Positions 20,526 through 31,106 are shown, numbered from the stretch's first letter. The stretch is 64,000 nucleotides of DNA from Adiantum capillus-veneris (GCA_014529385.2 CM043959.1:46641928-46705927); one strand, 5' to 3'. Numbers and translations: made by a program. The notes: generated by a model from the letters alone, not told the origin.

Positions 20526-21263
20526 GGGCTATGTCGTTCCGATGGCCATTTTGGCAAGATATAGAACGAGGTCGAAGCAAGGCATGATTCGCGTACAGGC
20601 TTGGGTGATCCGGAGACCCAAGTGAGTCGTGCTGGAGAGACGAGACGGCGACAATATTCCATTAGAGGTACACTATTGTTCATAAATGGAAAAGTCTGCG
20701 TGCCGGAAATCGATGAGGTTCGACAAAGGATTTTGTGCGAATGCCACGATGTTCCTAGCACTGGACACCCAGGCATCCAAAGAACTTTGGCTTTGGTCAA
20801 GCGATATTTCTATTGGCCAAGAATGCGCTCTTACATAGAGAGCTATGTGAAGAGATGCGCTCAGTGTCAAGTCAATAAGGCAGAACGCCTTAGGAAAGCT
20901 GGCCTGCTACATCCATTGGAAATCCTAGATGCCAAGTGGCAGAGTATTTCCATGGACTTCATCGTTGGTTTGCCAAATACTAGTCGGGGCAATGACGCTA
21001 TTTGGGTTGTGGTCGATAGACTCACAAAAATAGCGAAGTTTATACCAACGAAGTCAACAGTGAAAAGCCATGAGTTGGCGGTTTTATTTGTTGATCAGCT
21101 TTATAAGTTGTATGGTCTGCCAGAGGATATCGTCAATGATCGAGATACGAAGTTCACTGGCCGATTTTGGCGAGATATGTTTGCTCATCTTCAGACGAAG
21201 TTGAGTATGTCGTCTCTTGACCATCCTGAGTCCGATGGACATACTGGGAGGATGAATCAAACG
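20526..21263 (+). pseudogene. C integrase (truncated)
   Basis: The zinc-binding region has HDVPSTGHPGIQRTL followed by KRCAQCQVNK (HHCC). The core has the first Asp in SISMDFIVGLP and the second in IVNDRDTKFTGRFW. The third catalytic position reads SDGHTGRMNQTL, with Gly where the family has Glu (usually QTERxN). The frame then runs directly into the LTR sequence at 21264, so the rest of integrase and the end of pol are gone. Two independent defects make it inactive. Confidence 0.85.
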
Positions 21264-21516
21264 TTAGGGACGTTATCGACCCCCACTGGCAAAGTGCCAA
21301 TGGTTGACCCGTGAGGCTAGGAGTCGCGAGGTCACCTCGAGGAGGTGAGGTCAGGTGGTATGGGATGCCGGGTCTTACAGGTGCACGCCTACGTCCTCGG
21401 ACGCTGGCCCCAGCATGGGGGAGCTGCCGGATGGTAGCTATGGTCGAGTGGTTCGTCCTACGCGTGTCTGTAGGCGGTCTGTGTAGCCGAGAGATCCACT
21501 CCCTGCATTCGTTTCA
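21264..21516 (+). repeat. 3' LTR of C (5' part missing)
   Basis: Begins within the LTR at GTTATCGACCCCCACTGGC and ends CATTCGTTTCA next to the GGATT duplication. It lacks the first about 140 bp, including the TATA box, but contains about 205 bp absent from the 5' LTR. Confidence 0.75.
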
Positions 21517-21521
21517 GGATT

Positions 21522-22208
21522 ACACATTATGAAAGAAGCTTGTTATTTTGATTGGCCAGTTTCAAATTGAATGGCCCAATTTTAACCTTGGGTAAACACC
21601 AAAGGTTGAATTTAAAAAGACTTCGGTTCTTGTGTGACAACGGACAAGCACATAACCCCTTCTTTGGTCGTGATCGAGGCAAAAAAGCTCGCCTCGTCAC
21701 CACCCTTGCAGAATAAAGTCTTTCTCTCTGAACAAATACCAAATGCAGTGATGAATGATAATTTTTCAAACTTGAAGATACCAGTCCTTACCTTCAATGG
21801 TGCAAAGGATAAATCAGATGCAGACTCTTGCAACACGACTTCAGGACACAACTTGTTCCAGTGATAAACCTTTACAGATGGATATATCTCCAAACACTAC
21901 TCTGTCTCAGTCTACAACATCCCTTCAGGAGGATTTTACTGTTCCAAACAAACCAATGGTTACAAATTTCCAACCAGTGGTCATCACTCAATAGAAAACT
22001 CAAGTCAGTTTACCAATAATTTCACTCGAAGCAGATACAAATTCAATCTTTTATTGGACAAAGCTCGAAGTTACAAATGACTTTGACAAAGGCACTTATC
22101 AAGTTGCAAATATGATCAGCTTTCAGTTGAAAAATAATTATGGTCAATAACAATGCCATGACATGGGACTTAACAGAAAGAGCTTTCGATGCAGAAGCAC
22201 TACAAAAA
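21522..22208 (+). other. B internal region, right part
   Basis: Several frames of 60-95 codons occur (for example 21634-21864), but none shows a known domain and they overlap on both strands. It is probably non-coding or a decayed gag remnant of element B. It ends in the A-rich target (AAAAA, 22204-22208) of the family-A element. Confidence 0.4.
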
Positions 22209-23467
22209 TGTCACGTGACACATCCAGCCCTATGTGTCCATGGACAAGCTACACCACAACAGGGTTCAGTCAGTCCAGTCAAGTCTAGATTAGCAATGAT
22301 CTGGCACTTTTGTGAGTCTATTCGTAGACCGTGCATGCCCAGTCACTAAGTGTAGATGTATATCCTCCGGTTGCACACAGCATGATCATCACTATTCCCT
22401 TCAGAATCCATCAGATTCAGTCAGGGGAATTTTCCAGTGCATTTAGCCTATTTTCACTATTTTTGGTATTTTCACTTAATATTTTTAAGTGACTTTCCAA
22501 CAAAAGTAGGTAGGGCAATTTTGCTAAGTTAATATATAAGCAAACCCAAGTTAGCACTTTTTGGCAGAAGAGGCAGCAAGAGCTTCCCGCTCAACAGGCA
22601 ACTTCTCAGCAGTACCCCCCACACTTGGCGTTTTTGGAGCTCCCAACCTCGCCATACCCTCAGACCCCCCCTAGCGTTTTTGGATACACATATCAGCCCA
22701 ACGTTTTCTCTTGCAGTTACCGTCGGCAACACCAGATCCCCAGCGTCCCCCCCTTGCATCATCTCCATCACCTTCAGCCTGGTAGCGTTTTTGCTTTTCC
22801 TCATCCGTACCAGATTCCAAGGCGATTTCAGCCCATGCTTGATCGCCCTCATCCCCCAAGTCTTATAGCGTTTGCAGATTCAACCGGTTTGCACCAGAAG
22901 TGCCAAGGGACCTAGCGTTGTTACTAACGCTCAGCCATGCATCAGCGTTTTTGAGTTTCAGCCCCAACCTACCGCAGATACATAGCGTTTCCAGCATTAG
23001 ACATGGTAGCAGAGTAACCCCTTGAAGCATTGCAGAGATCCACCATTTTCAGCCCTTAAACGCAGCCAAAACAGTCAATTTCAGCCACCGAAACAGTCCC
23101 GAAATTCAGCAGATAGAAGACCACAGATTTCAACCATCAAGTCGTCGTCGTCAGCATAGTCCAATTGCATCAGTCCATTGCATACGCATTGTACCACTTT
23201 GTGCAATCATTAAGTAGACCACTCTCTCCAACGAGAGTGGAGCCTTCGGAGGAGGGTTTTACAACCTCTCGGATGTCGTATCTCTTCTCTCTCCTTCTCT
23301 CAGTCTCATACACTTGCACGCACAATATCCACTCACTTTGTTCGTGATCATAGCACTCTCCATAAAGACGGAAGGCTCTCTCCTTCCCTAAGAACTAAAA
23401 GGAACCTTGAGCAAATATAGATCACTAATCTTGAGAAAATACAACATTCATTCCGCTGCACCTTACA
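22209..23467 (+). repeat. 5' LTR of the complete family-A element
   Basis: Runs from TGTCACGTGACACATCC to CTGCACCTTACA. It holds a TATA box, many AGCGTTT repeats and a GTCGTCGTC tract near 23139-23152. It begins with a perfect 12-bp palindrome that contains CACGTG. Confidence 0.9.
22533..22540 (+). promoter_or_regulatory. TATA box in family-A LTR
   Basis: TATATAAG, about 325 bp into the LTR, followed by CAAACCCAAGTTAGCAC. The same block is conserved in every family-A LTR in the window (for example near 9812, 12530, 15764, 16680 and 18770 on the other strand). This makes it the probable core promoter. Confidence 0.6.
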
Positions 23468-23480
23468 TTGGTATCAGAGC
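23468..23480 (+). other. Primer-binding site of the complete family-A element
   Basis: TTGGTATCAGAGC directly after the 5' LTR, matching the initiator-Met tRNA complement. Confidence 0.85.
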
Positions 23481-23929
23481 TTTGGAAGTATTCTGTACTA
23501 CTCAAGGGAAGAACCACAAGAATTTTTTGGTTGTTGCGGTCGCACGAACCCAAGTTCGCTTGGGTGTGTCGATTCCTAATCGTCTTTTGTTGAAGAGTCA
23601 CAGGAATCCCAAGAAAGAAGGGCTTGTCCAGCCTCCCCTTGTGTCTCTTTTCACTCATTGAGAGCGGACCGTGCACTTAGCGGCCAGCCAATCGACGTGA
23701 GGTGGGAAAAAGTAACCTTGGTGTGAGCGCAAGGCCGCCAAGGGGTGCGCCCGTAGAAAGGAGTAGAACTCGGGTGAAGAGAAGATCCTTCCCCAACGCA
23801 ATTTGCAAGCAAAAGAAAACCTCAAGAACCTCAAGAACCCAAGACCCTCAAGAATCAAGAACCTCAAGAACCTCAAGACCCTCAAGAACCCAAGTTCCTC
23901 GCAAACTTAAGAACCCAAGATCATAGTGC

Positions 23930-24802
23930 ATGGTCGTCACCCGAAGCGGAATGGATACTTCGCATACAGGTGATGAGCATGAGAGAGGCGACGAAGACTC
24001 TTCTCCACCGGGAGATGATTTCTTCAACCCTCCCCCTTCGCCATCTACGCCACCAAGTGCACCAAACCCTATGGAGGCAATGGTCAAGCAGATGATGGCC
24101 ATGATGGATAGACAAGAAGCAAATCGCCTTGCTCAGGACCGTGAGCGCGACGAAAGAAACGCAAAACTTGCCACATAACAAGAAGACAATCGACTTGCTT
24201 TAGAACGCGAGCGCAACGAACGCAAAGAACGGAAACAACTAAGAAAGGCGGACGAGGCGGCAAGAAACGCGGCCTTGGAGGCCGATCGTACCGCTCAAAG
24301 ATTTGCTTTGGAGACCGAGCGTGAAGCTCAACGAGAGCTACGCACTCAAGAATTGCTTCGACAAGCACTAACCTCGAAAACCGAACCACCCAAAGATCGT
24401 GGGAATTCATCAAGTGGCGCAAGCCACGAAACGGATTCCAACCATCCAATCACAGAAAAGTGGACTTTCAGTAAGTATGAAGGTAAGATGGATGCTACGG
24501 TTATTCATTCTTGGTTGCATCAATTTAATGCTTATTTTGCGATAACTAAGAAGACAGGAAATAGCAAAGTTTTGACGGCAGCTATGTACCTTGCCGGTGA
24601 TGCCATCAATTGGTACCACGCATGGCAAGAGGCACAGCTAGCCGCGCACCTAGAGGCAGCCGACAGATTCACGTCCCTTTCCTTCGATTGGACTGATTTC
24701 CAAGACAAGCTCGAGGCGCGGTTTATGCCACCTCAGTACCTCGCACGCTCAAGCAAATTGGTATGCCGGTTATGTCTTTTTCTAATCGTGTTTTGCAGCT
24801 AG
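23930..24802 (+). pseudogene. Family-A gag N-terminus and capsid
   Basis: The ATG at 23930 opens MVVTRSGMDTS, with DEHERGDED and Pro-rich segments, then a TAA at 24176. The same frame continues with a charged coiled coil (RLALERERNERKERK) and a capsid-like region (WTFSKYEGKMDATVIHSWL, YLAGDAINWYHAW, FDWTDFQDKLEARF), typical of plant gypsy gag. After FMPPQYLARSSKL the reading frame shifts near 24765 into the next feature. Both lesions look like ordinary mutations, since they fall inside gag rather than at a gag-pol border. Confidence 0.75.
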
Positions 24803-26460
24803 GCACTCAATTACGAAAATTGGATGATGAGCGCAAAGAGGCTTTTCTCTTTCGATTGAACGAGTATATCAAGTACAATGTCGAGGTACTCGATCCAATC
24901 GATCTCAACAAGGTAGTAGCGATTGCTCTCGCACAAGAGATGAAGCACAACAAGGGAAAGCCTAAGGAGAACAAGACTTCCACAAGTACCTCGCAGACTT
25001 CTCAGAACCCTCAGAACGGTAAGAACGGTAAGAATGGTAAGAATGATAACTCTTCTAACCAATCTTCCAATAGTCTGTCATCAAAGAATTCTTCCAATGA
25101 ATCTAAGAGTAGGGCTAACACAATTGCTAAACCTAAGCTTACTCCTGATGAAAAGATAGCACAAGGAATTGTAAGAGGATACATCACGTCGGAAAAACAA
25201 AGAACTTATTCTAAGGAAGGTCGTTGTTTTCATTGTCACATTAAGGGTCACATAAAAAGAACATGTCCTAAGCTTGAATCGAATGAATCTAAAGAACCCA
25301 CAGCACCCACTTCCTTTGTCAATGCAATGAATGATAACACGAGTGTGCCCCAAGTTTCTCAGAACCCTCCCATTGATGATTCTCTCATTAAATGTTATGG
25401 TCGTACGTCAGCGCACCGTTTTGTCATATTGTTTGACCGAGGTAGTATGGATCATGTGATCAGTTCCTCTCTTGTTGAGAGAGCCCGCCTCGAAGTTAGT
25501 CTGAGATCTCCTATCGAGGTCTCTGGCTTTCGTCTCGGTATGGACGCTCTCATCACAGAGGAGTGCCTTGATGTGTTGTTTGCGATTCAACAGACTGCCT
25601 TCACTAGAAGATTTGTTGTTTCTCCTCTCTCAGGATGTGATTTGATTTTGGGCATTCGATGGTTTCGTGATAACGACGCTCTCATGGATTTTGTGACTAA
25701 CAATATAACTCTCAATGCCACAAGTGGTTCTCCTATTGTCATTCACGGAGAGGACATTGCTGATTCTCCATCTCTCATTGCTAATATGCAGAACAAGATT
25801 GAAAGGATTCAGGAGAAGGAGACTCTCTCGGTCTCTTTTTCTCCAAAACATGACACGCAGGATTTGCATGATTGTGTGAAGCATGATGATGATTTGATTG
25901 ACCATGATTTGCATGATGATTTGGATGATAAAGACAAGCATGATGAGTTGCATGAAGATGATGTGATTGTTCACAAGGATGATGTGTTAGTGGATGCTTT
26001 TTCTAGCGAAGCTAACCTCATTCTAGATTTGATCAATCACGAAGAACCGATCTTGGCTTTTGAGTCGAGGTCCAAAGAACCCCCACAGGAGGATTCGATC
26101 ATTCAAGAAGGATTGATCTTGGCTCTCGAGCCTAGGTCCAAAGAACCCTCACAGGAAGTATTATGTGTTCGCATGATTGATACGCACGCATTGTTCGAGT
26201 GTTTCATTCGTGATCATTTTCTGTATTTTAGTCAACATCGTTATGTGATCTCTTTTCCTAGGCATGACATATTGTATGTTGAGCACGTTTCTCTCATGGA
26301 TGAGCACGAATGTATGCGGATTTTTCGTGAAAAGCTGAAAGGTATGTATGTAAGGAAGTCACATTCCATGTCTCTTCCTTGGCATAAAACAGTTCCCGAA
26401 CGAGCACATGATAGTATGAGCACCACGCATGGGCATTTCCATTGTGATTTGCACAGTTGA
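24763..26460 (+). pseudogene. Family-A gag C-terminus, zinc knuckle, protease-like region, His/Asp repeat and unknown domain
   Basis: A 565-codon frame. In order: the end of capsid (MSFSNRVLQLGTQLRKLDDE), an Asn/Ser/Lys-rich stretch with GKNGKNGKN repeats, a CCHC knuckle CFHCHIKGHIKRTCP near 25230, a retropepsin-like fold (VILFDRGSMDHVISS near 25430, with Arg in the usual Ser/Thr position; ILGIRWF near 25650), then ETLSVSFSPKHDTQDLHDC, the His/Asp units, and the unknown domain from MIDTHALFECFIRD. A missing C near 26450, compared with the two other copies, creates the stop after HCDLHS. The domain continues in another frame to about 26800. Confidence 0.7.
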
Positions 26461-26815
26461 TTGATTTTGATCAAACAGAAAAGATTCGATCTCATTGTTT
26501 GCATGTGTTTGATGAACGGGTTGTCATTCCGTCTCTATGTTCATCTACATTGCATACACAGTCTTTAGAGAAGACAAAAAAAATTTCCTTCACTTTACAT
26601 GGAATGGGTATGTTCATGGTTTTGTGTTGGAGATAGTTTCAGGAATTTTCAGCCATGGAGATTCTTGAAGACGGAAGAAGCAGGACTCTAGACGAGGTTG
26701 ACGCAAGGAAGGATATTCAAAAGATTTTGTGTCGCTTTCGGCGCGGCCCAAGGAAGCAAGCGTTGCAGACCTTTATGAAGTTCAAGTACCGCACGACCCA
26801 CACATCAGAGTGAGC
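26461..26815 (+). pseudogene. Family-A unknown domain, frame-shifted tail
   Basis: Beyond the stop at 26460 the strand still encodes LIDFDQTEKIRSHCLHVFDE, the hydrophobic FTLHGMGMFMVLCW segment, a stop, then FQEFSAMEILEDGRS and LDEVDARKDIQKIL. It therefore matches copies 1 and 2 to their ends, broken by one indel and one stop. Confidence 0.6.
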
Positions 26816-26898
26816 CGACGAAGAGTCCATTCCAGGATTCCGGAAGCTTTTGGCGATCTCCCTCGACGCCATACTATTCGGTATCAGTACCTCACTTT

Positions 26899-26911
26899 GA
26901 AAAGGAGGGAA
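26899..26911 (+). other. Polypurine tract of the complete family-A element
   Basis: GAAAAGGAGGGAA directly precedes the 3' LTR start TGTCACGTGACA. Confidence 0.75.
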
Positions 26912-28188
26912 TGTCACGTGACACATCCAGCCCTATGTGTCCGTGGACAAGCTACACCGCAACAGGGTTCAGTCAGTCCAGTCAAGTCTAGATTAGCAGT
27001 GATCTGGCACTTTTGTGAGTCTATTCGTAGACCGTGCATGCCCAGTCACTGAGTGTAGATGCATATCCTCCGGTTGCACACAACATGATCATCAGTATTC
27101 CCTTCAATATCCATCAGATTCAGTCAGGGGAATTTTCCAGTGCATTTAGCCTATTTTCTCTATTTTTGGTATTTTCACTTATTATTTTTAAGTGACTTTC
27201 CAACAAAAGTAGGTAGGGCAATTTTGCTAAGTTAATATGTAAGCAAACCCAAGTTAGCACTTTCTGGCAGAAGAGGCACTAGGAGCTTCGCGCTCAACAG
27301 GCAACTTCTCAGCAGTAACCCAGCACTTCGCGTTTTTGGAGCTCCCAACCTCGCCATACCCTCAGACCCCCCTAGCGTTTTTGGATACACATATCAATCG
27401 AACGTTTTCTCTTGTAGTTACCGTCGGCAACACCAGATCCCCAGCGTCCCCCCCTTGCATCATCGCCATCACCTTCAACCTTGTAGTGTTTTTGCTTTTC
27501 CTCATCAGTACCAGATTCCAAGGCGATTTCAGCCCATGCTTGATCGTCCTCAACCCCCAAGTCTTCTAGCATTTGCAGATTCAACCGGTTTGCAGCAGAA
27601 GTGCCAAGGGACCTAGCATTGTTACTAAAGCTCAGCCATGCATCAGCGTTTTTGAGTTTCAGCCCCAACCTGCCGCAGATACACAGCGTTTCCAGCATTA
27701 AGACATAGTAGCAGAGTAACCCCTTGAAGCATTGCAGAGATCCACCATTTTCAGCCCTTAAAACGCAGCCACAACAGTCAATTTCAGCCACCGAAACAGT
27801 CCCGAAATTCAACAGATAGAAGACCACAGATTTCAGCCATCAAGTCGTCGTCGTCATCACCGTCGTCGTCATCGGCATAGTCCAATTGCATCAGTCTATT
27901 GCATACGCATTGTACCACTTTGTGCAATCATTAAGTAGACCACTCTCTACGACGAGAGTGGGGCCTTCGGAGGAGGGTTTTACAACCTCTCGGGTGTCGT
28001 ATCTCTTCTCTCTCCTTCTCTAAGTCTCATACACTTGCACGCACAATATCCACTCACTTTGTTCGTGATCATAGCACTCTCCATAAAGACGGAAGGCTCT
28101 CTCCTTCCCTAAGAAATAAAAGGAACCTTGAGCAAATATAGATCACTAATCTTGAGAAAATACAACATTCATTCCGCTGCACCTTACA
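26912..28188 (+). repeat. 3' LTR of the complete family-A element
   Basis: 1277 bp with the same ends as the 5' LTR. A GTCGTCGTCGTCATC tract (27844-27880) is longer than in the 5' copy and accounts for most of the length difference. Confidence 0.9.
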
Positions 28189-28240
28189 AAAAATATATTT
28201 CCTTCTCTCGGAGTTTTCTCCAACTACCGTGGGTTTTATT

Positions 28241-28255
28241 TAAAGAGGGAGGGAA
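28241..28255 (+). other. Polypurine tract of B
   Basis: TAAAGAGGGAGGGAA directly before the 3' LTR of B. Confidence 0.7.
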
Positions 28256-28599
28256 TGTCACGATTGTGACTATGTTGCGGTATTACATACACTCCTAGTT
28301 GCAGATACGCCAAGTGCCATGCCAATGAGAACTCCTATGCTTGGATGGTCATGACCCTTTGCTCAAGAGACAAGCCTCTTCGCCAAAAGCCACACTCCTT
28401 CGACGACTGGTCACATCCCTTCGCTCTACGGGTGCGACTCTTCGCCCAATGGTTGCACCTCTTCGCCGAAAGGATGTCTTTACGTCTAAAGTCGCGTTTC
28501 TTTACCATGAGACGTGTCTTTTCATTTGTGTCTCTTTGTCTCCTATAAATGGAGCCCATTGTACTCAATTTCAAGCAATCAATACCTAGAATCCTTACA
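28256..28599 (+). repeat. 3' LTR of B
   Basis: Starts TGTCACGATTGTGACTATG, matches the 5' LTR through the TATA box (TATAAAT, 28544-28550), then lacks about 95 bp and ends ATCCTTACA before the CAAAG duplication. Confidence 0.75.
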
Positions 28600-28604
28600 C
28601 AAAG

Positions 28605-29841
28605 GCTGCAATCCAATTACACGGCCGCCTCAAGTGTTGTCCAAAATTTGCACATACATAGGCGGTTGTTCATAAGGACCCACATTCCATTTACATTCTC
28701 TACCTGCAAAATAGACATATTTCACAAGAATTGGAGCACCGTAACGATGTTAGCGTACAAACAACGAGGAAAACAAGTGCCTCTAAAGCCTTGTACGAGT
28801 CACACCGTCGACAAGAAGAACTACTGTTGTCCGTAGAGCATCCAGAGACTAAAAACAGATAAAAGATGAGAGAGTTATGGCCACTCGAAGTTGGGGGTAT
28901 ACTCTCTCTTGCCCAAAAATGAGCTCTCTGGAAAGTTTGCAGGTGTTGGAGGGAATTGCAACTATAAAATGGGGCCTATTTTTATTTTTTATTCCAAGAG
29001 ATTTCTTCTCTTTCCTTAAACACAAGGCTCTCTTGCCAGGCTTCATTTAATTGGTCCATTTTTTGCTTCATTTTGGTAGGAAATGGGCAACCGGTGACTT
29101 TTGGGCCAAGGGAAGCAGTGGGGCTAGTGTCCAAGGGACCAAAAGGATTGCCAGGCGCTTGGGCAGCTAGTGTGAAGGCAAAAGGGTGCCATCTTCCCCA
29201 GAGAGCTCCTCTCTCCTTTGATACACCCTAAATGGGTACCCAGTGCCCACTCCCCTCTTATACCTCTTTCTTTGAGCCCAATCTCCCCATGTGGGATTAT
29301 CCCATTGCCACATGGCACACTCTCCACAATCTCCGGCTTCCTTCTCTCCCCACTGGAAACTTCCAGCTTGACCTCTTAAGAGGACCAACTTCCCAGGAGC
29401 ATAGTGCATCACTCCGAGCACCAAATGTGACGCCGTAAAGCACTGCTCAGAGCCCATTACTTCGGCTATCTCCAAAAATTTAAAATCTCAGCATTTCTAA
29501 TTTTAGATCATCAAGTTGGCCCAGTTGCCTTTGTTGCATGCATCTACAACCACTTTCTAAGTAGAGACCACCCACTTCGGACGCACATAACTCATGATGT
29601 ACAAGTCCGATTCACAAGCTATAAAGCACGACTGAAAATACTTATTGAAAACCGTGTTTTGGGGACTCGAACAACCCAAAACACTAGTACACAAGCCCGG
29701 CAAAACCAAACCTTTTTACATGAATTTTAAATGGTCACTTCCAAAACTCCAAGCACTATGTACACATATATACATGAGGCTAGTTAGCAAGCTTTTTGGC
29801 ATGGTCTACTGGCTTTATGCTCATCCAAAAAATGCCTAACA
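28605..29841 (-). repeat. G1 5' LTR and leader (right part)
   Basis: The LTR starts at 29841 when read on the minus strand (TGTTAGGCATT). The first 210 bp repeat at 542-752. A TATA-like TATAAGAG lies on the minus strand at 29256-29263. The 3' limit of the LTR and the primer-binding site could not be fixed. After 28605 the minus strand continues, across the B insertion, into 7252-7112 and the gag start. Several short frames in the region are not convincing genes. Confidence 0.5.
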
Positions 29842-31106
29842 ACAGATTGCCAAGCCAGTCCTGACTACCTCATCATGCATGAGCGGCCTCAATATGTTGG
29901 CTGCAACCAACATTGCAATTCTTACGATTAGCCAAACCCTGGAAACTCTAGCTTCTTGGCCTGCTTCAAGAGCTTGGCCCCCCGTCAACAATCCATAACA
30001 AGCTTGCCGATCACCCTTGAGAGAGCCTAGCAAACTTCTCTCCGACAAGATATACAAATCCGAGACCTCAAAGACGAGGAGCGGCACCCCACCAAGCGCG
30101 CTGACAACATCCCACTTAGGTGGTTGTGCACCCAGGCCGCCAATGGGACGTTTGCCACTTTCCTGGCAATTACACCAAAACTTCGCTACATCAACCCAAC
30201 CTGAGGTGTCTCTCTCATCAACTTCTGACGTTTCTCCCTCTGCCGTCGCCCAATTGCCTCTCTTGTTTGCTACGGAGGCGGTACGCGACACTCCTGATGA
30301 TTCGCCTCTTGCATTGGTAGCTACAACACGTAGCTATGTTGTTTCTTTAGTTTCCATAGTTGTTGTGCCTATGCCACATGATGTAGGTCTGCATATCACA
30401 TCGGCACCCACCACTTCTCTGAAGCAGCGAAGCCTATATCAGCGACACGTCATGCCACGACTAGTAGTATCTGCATATCACATCGGCACCCACCACTTCT
30501 CTGAAAGCACCGAAGCCTATATCAAGCGACAGGTCATGCCACGACTAGTAGTACTGCGGTAGAGGACACAGCGGTGGTGATCCCAGGTGAGGCTACTAGT
30601 CCAGCAGCCCACACGATCCCTACACCCTCTGTCACCACCCAGTCTATTTACCAAAATTGATTTGTGTAAGACATATGAAAAAAAATGTTAATTCATAATA
30701 ACAACAATACAATTGACGCTACTGCAAACCAATAAAGGCACACGAGTTGCAGGCAGAAGCTGTCACGTCTTTGTGATGTGGCTTCAAGGCATGCCTTGCA
30801 GATGCCATCGCCACGATGTAAGATCCTTCCCAGGGCTGATCAAGCTGTGTTCATTTGCGTATGCTTCTAGTGCAGCATCGGTGTTGCCGAGTGCAGCGCT
30901 TTTGATTGGAGGGGACAATGCAAAGGCCAATGCACGTCCACCGCTCAAATCTAAAACGAAGATTTTTGCTCCTGCAAATTTTCCCAGAGGAGCCTCTCTT
31001 CAAAGCAATCCGGGTCAGATCTGGCAAAGAACTCTCACTGGAATTAGCCCTATGTCAAGTTCTTTAATGTTGCACATACACACAGAGGCAATTACACATA
31101 GCAACC
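29842..31106. other. Unassigned DNA with an 82-bp tandem duplication
   Basis: A plus frame of 181 codons (30017-30562) and a minus frame of 151 codons overlap here; neither shows a known domain, and the plus frame is Ser/Thr/Pro-rich. An 82-bp unit starting GCATATCACATCGGCACCC is repeated at 30391-30472 and 30473-30556 with a few changes. A second plus frame (30713-31156) of 147 codons is also unrecognised. I see no supported gene. Confidence 0.4.

Larger units (their letters stand above)
8293..21516 (+). mobile_element. Element C, Ty3/gypsy retrotransposon interrupted twice by family A
   Basis: Flanked by GGATT (8288-8292 and 21517-21521). The order is LTR, tRNA-Met binding site, gag, protease, reverse transcriptase, RNase H, integrase, LTR, all on the plus strand. 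With the two family-A insertions removed (8948-17016 and 17862-19107, each with one copy of the target duplication) the gag frame reads through cleanly. The integrase is joined directly to the middle of the 3' LTR, so the end of pol and the start of that LTR are deleted. Stops, frameshifts and a mutated integrase residue make it inactive. Confidence 0.85.
22209..28188 (+). mobile_element. Family-A complete non-autonomous LTR retrotransposon
   Basis: A structurally complete element: AAAAA duplication (22204-22208 and 28189-28193), two LTRs of 1259 and 1277 bp, tRNA-Met binding site, polypurine tract, and about 3.4 kb of internal DNA. It encodes a gag (coiled coil, capsid, zinc knuckle), a protease-like region, the His/Asp repeats and the unknown C-terminal domain, but no reverse transcriptase, RNase H or integrase. 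Small lesions break the frame. The high similarity of the LTRs suggests relatively recent insertion. Confidence 0.85.
7253..28599 (+). mobile_element. Element B, non-autonomous LTR retrotransposon hosting C and A
   Basis: B is bounded by a CAAAG duplication (7248-7252 and 28600-28604). Its LTRs start TGTCACGATTGTGA at 7253 and 28256. A purine tract (AAAGAGGGAGGGAA) precedes the 3' LTR. Without its nested guests, the internal part is only about 1.3 kb (7758-8292, 21522-22208, 28194-28255) and has no recognisable gag or polymerase. It therefore resembles a LARD/TRIM-like element that would need proteins supplied in trans. Confidence 0.8.
542..29841 (-). mobile_element. Element G1, degenerate Ty3/gypsy retrotransposon split by element B
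   Basis: On the minus strand, gag (7111 to 6095), protease (about 6000 to 5450), reverse transcriptase (4989 to 4252), RNase H (4150 to 3656) and integrase (2204 to about 780) appear in the gypsy order. A shared repeat flanks them: 542-752 on the left, and 29632-29841 on the right beyond the B insertion. In both copies the repeat starts TGT(T/C)(A/G)GGCATTTTTTGG when read on the minus strand. The leader lies at 7112-7252 and resumes at 28605, on either side of B. No target-site duplication can be checked because the left LTR is broken at 541. Stops and frameshifts make it inactive. Confidence 0.7.

Noticed and set aside
542-21516. G1 and C as parts of a single gypsy element
   Set aside because: They are on opposite strands, each has its own full set of domains, and C has its own GGATT duplication.
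23468-23480. TGGTATCAGAGC-type sequences as tRNA gene parts
   Set aside because: They occur only right after LTR ends and lack the rest of a tRNA; they are primer-binding sites.
30017-30562. 181-codon frame as a host gene
   Set aside because: It contains a frame-shifting 82-bp duplication and no recognisable domain.
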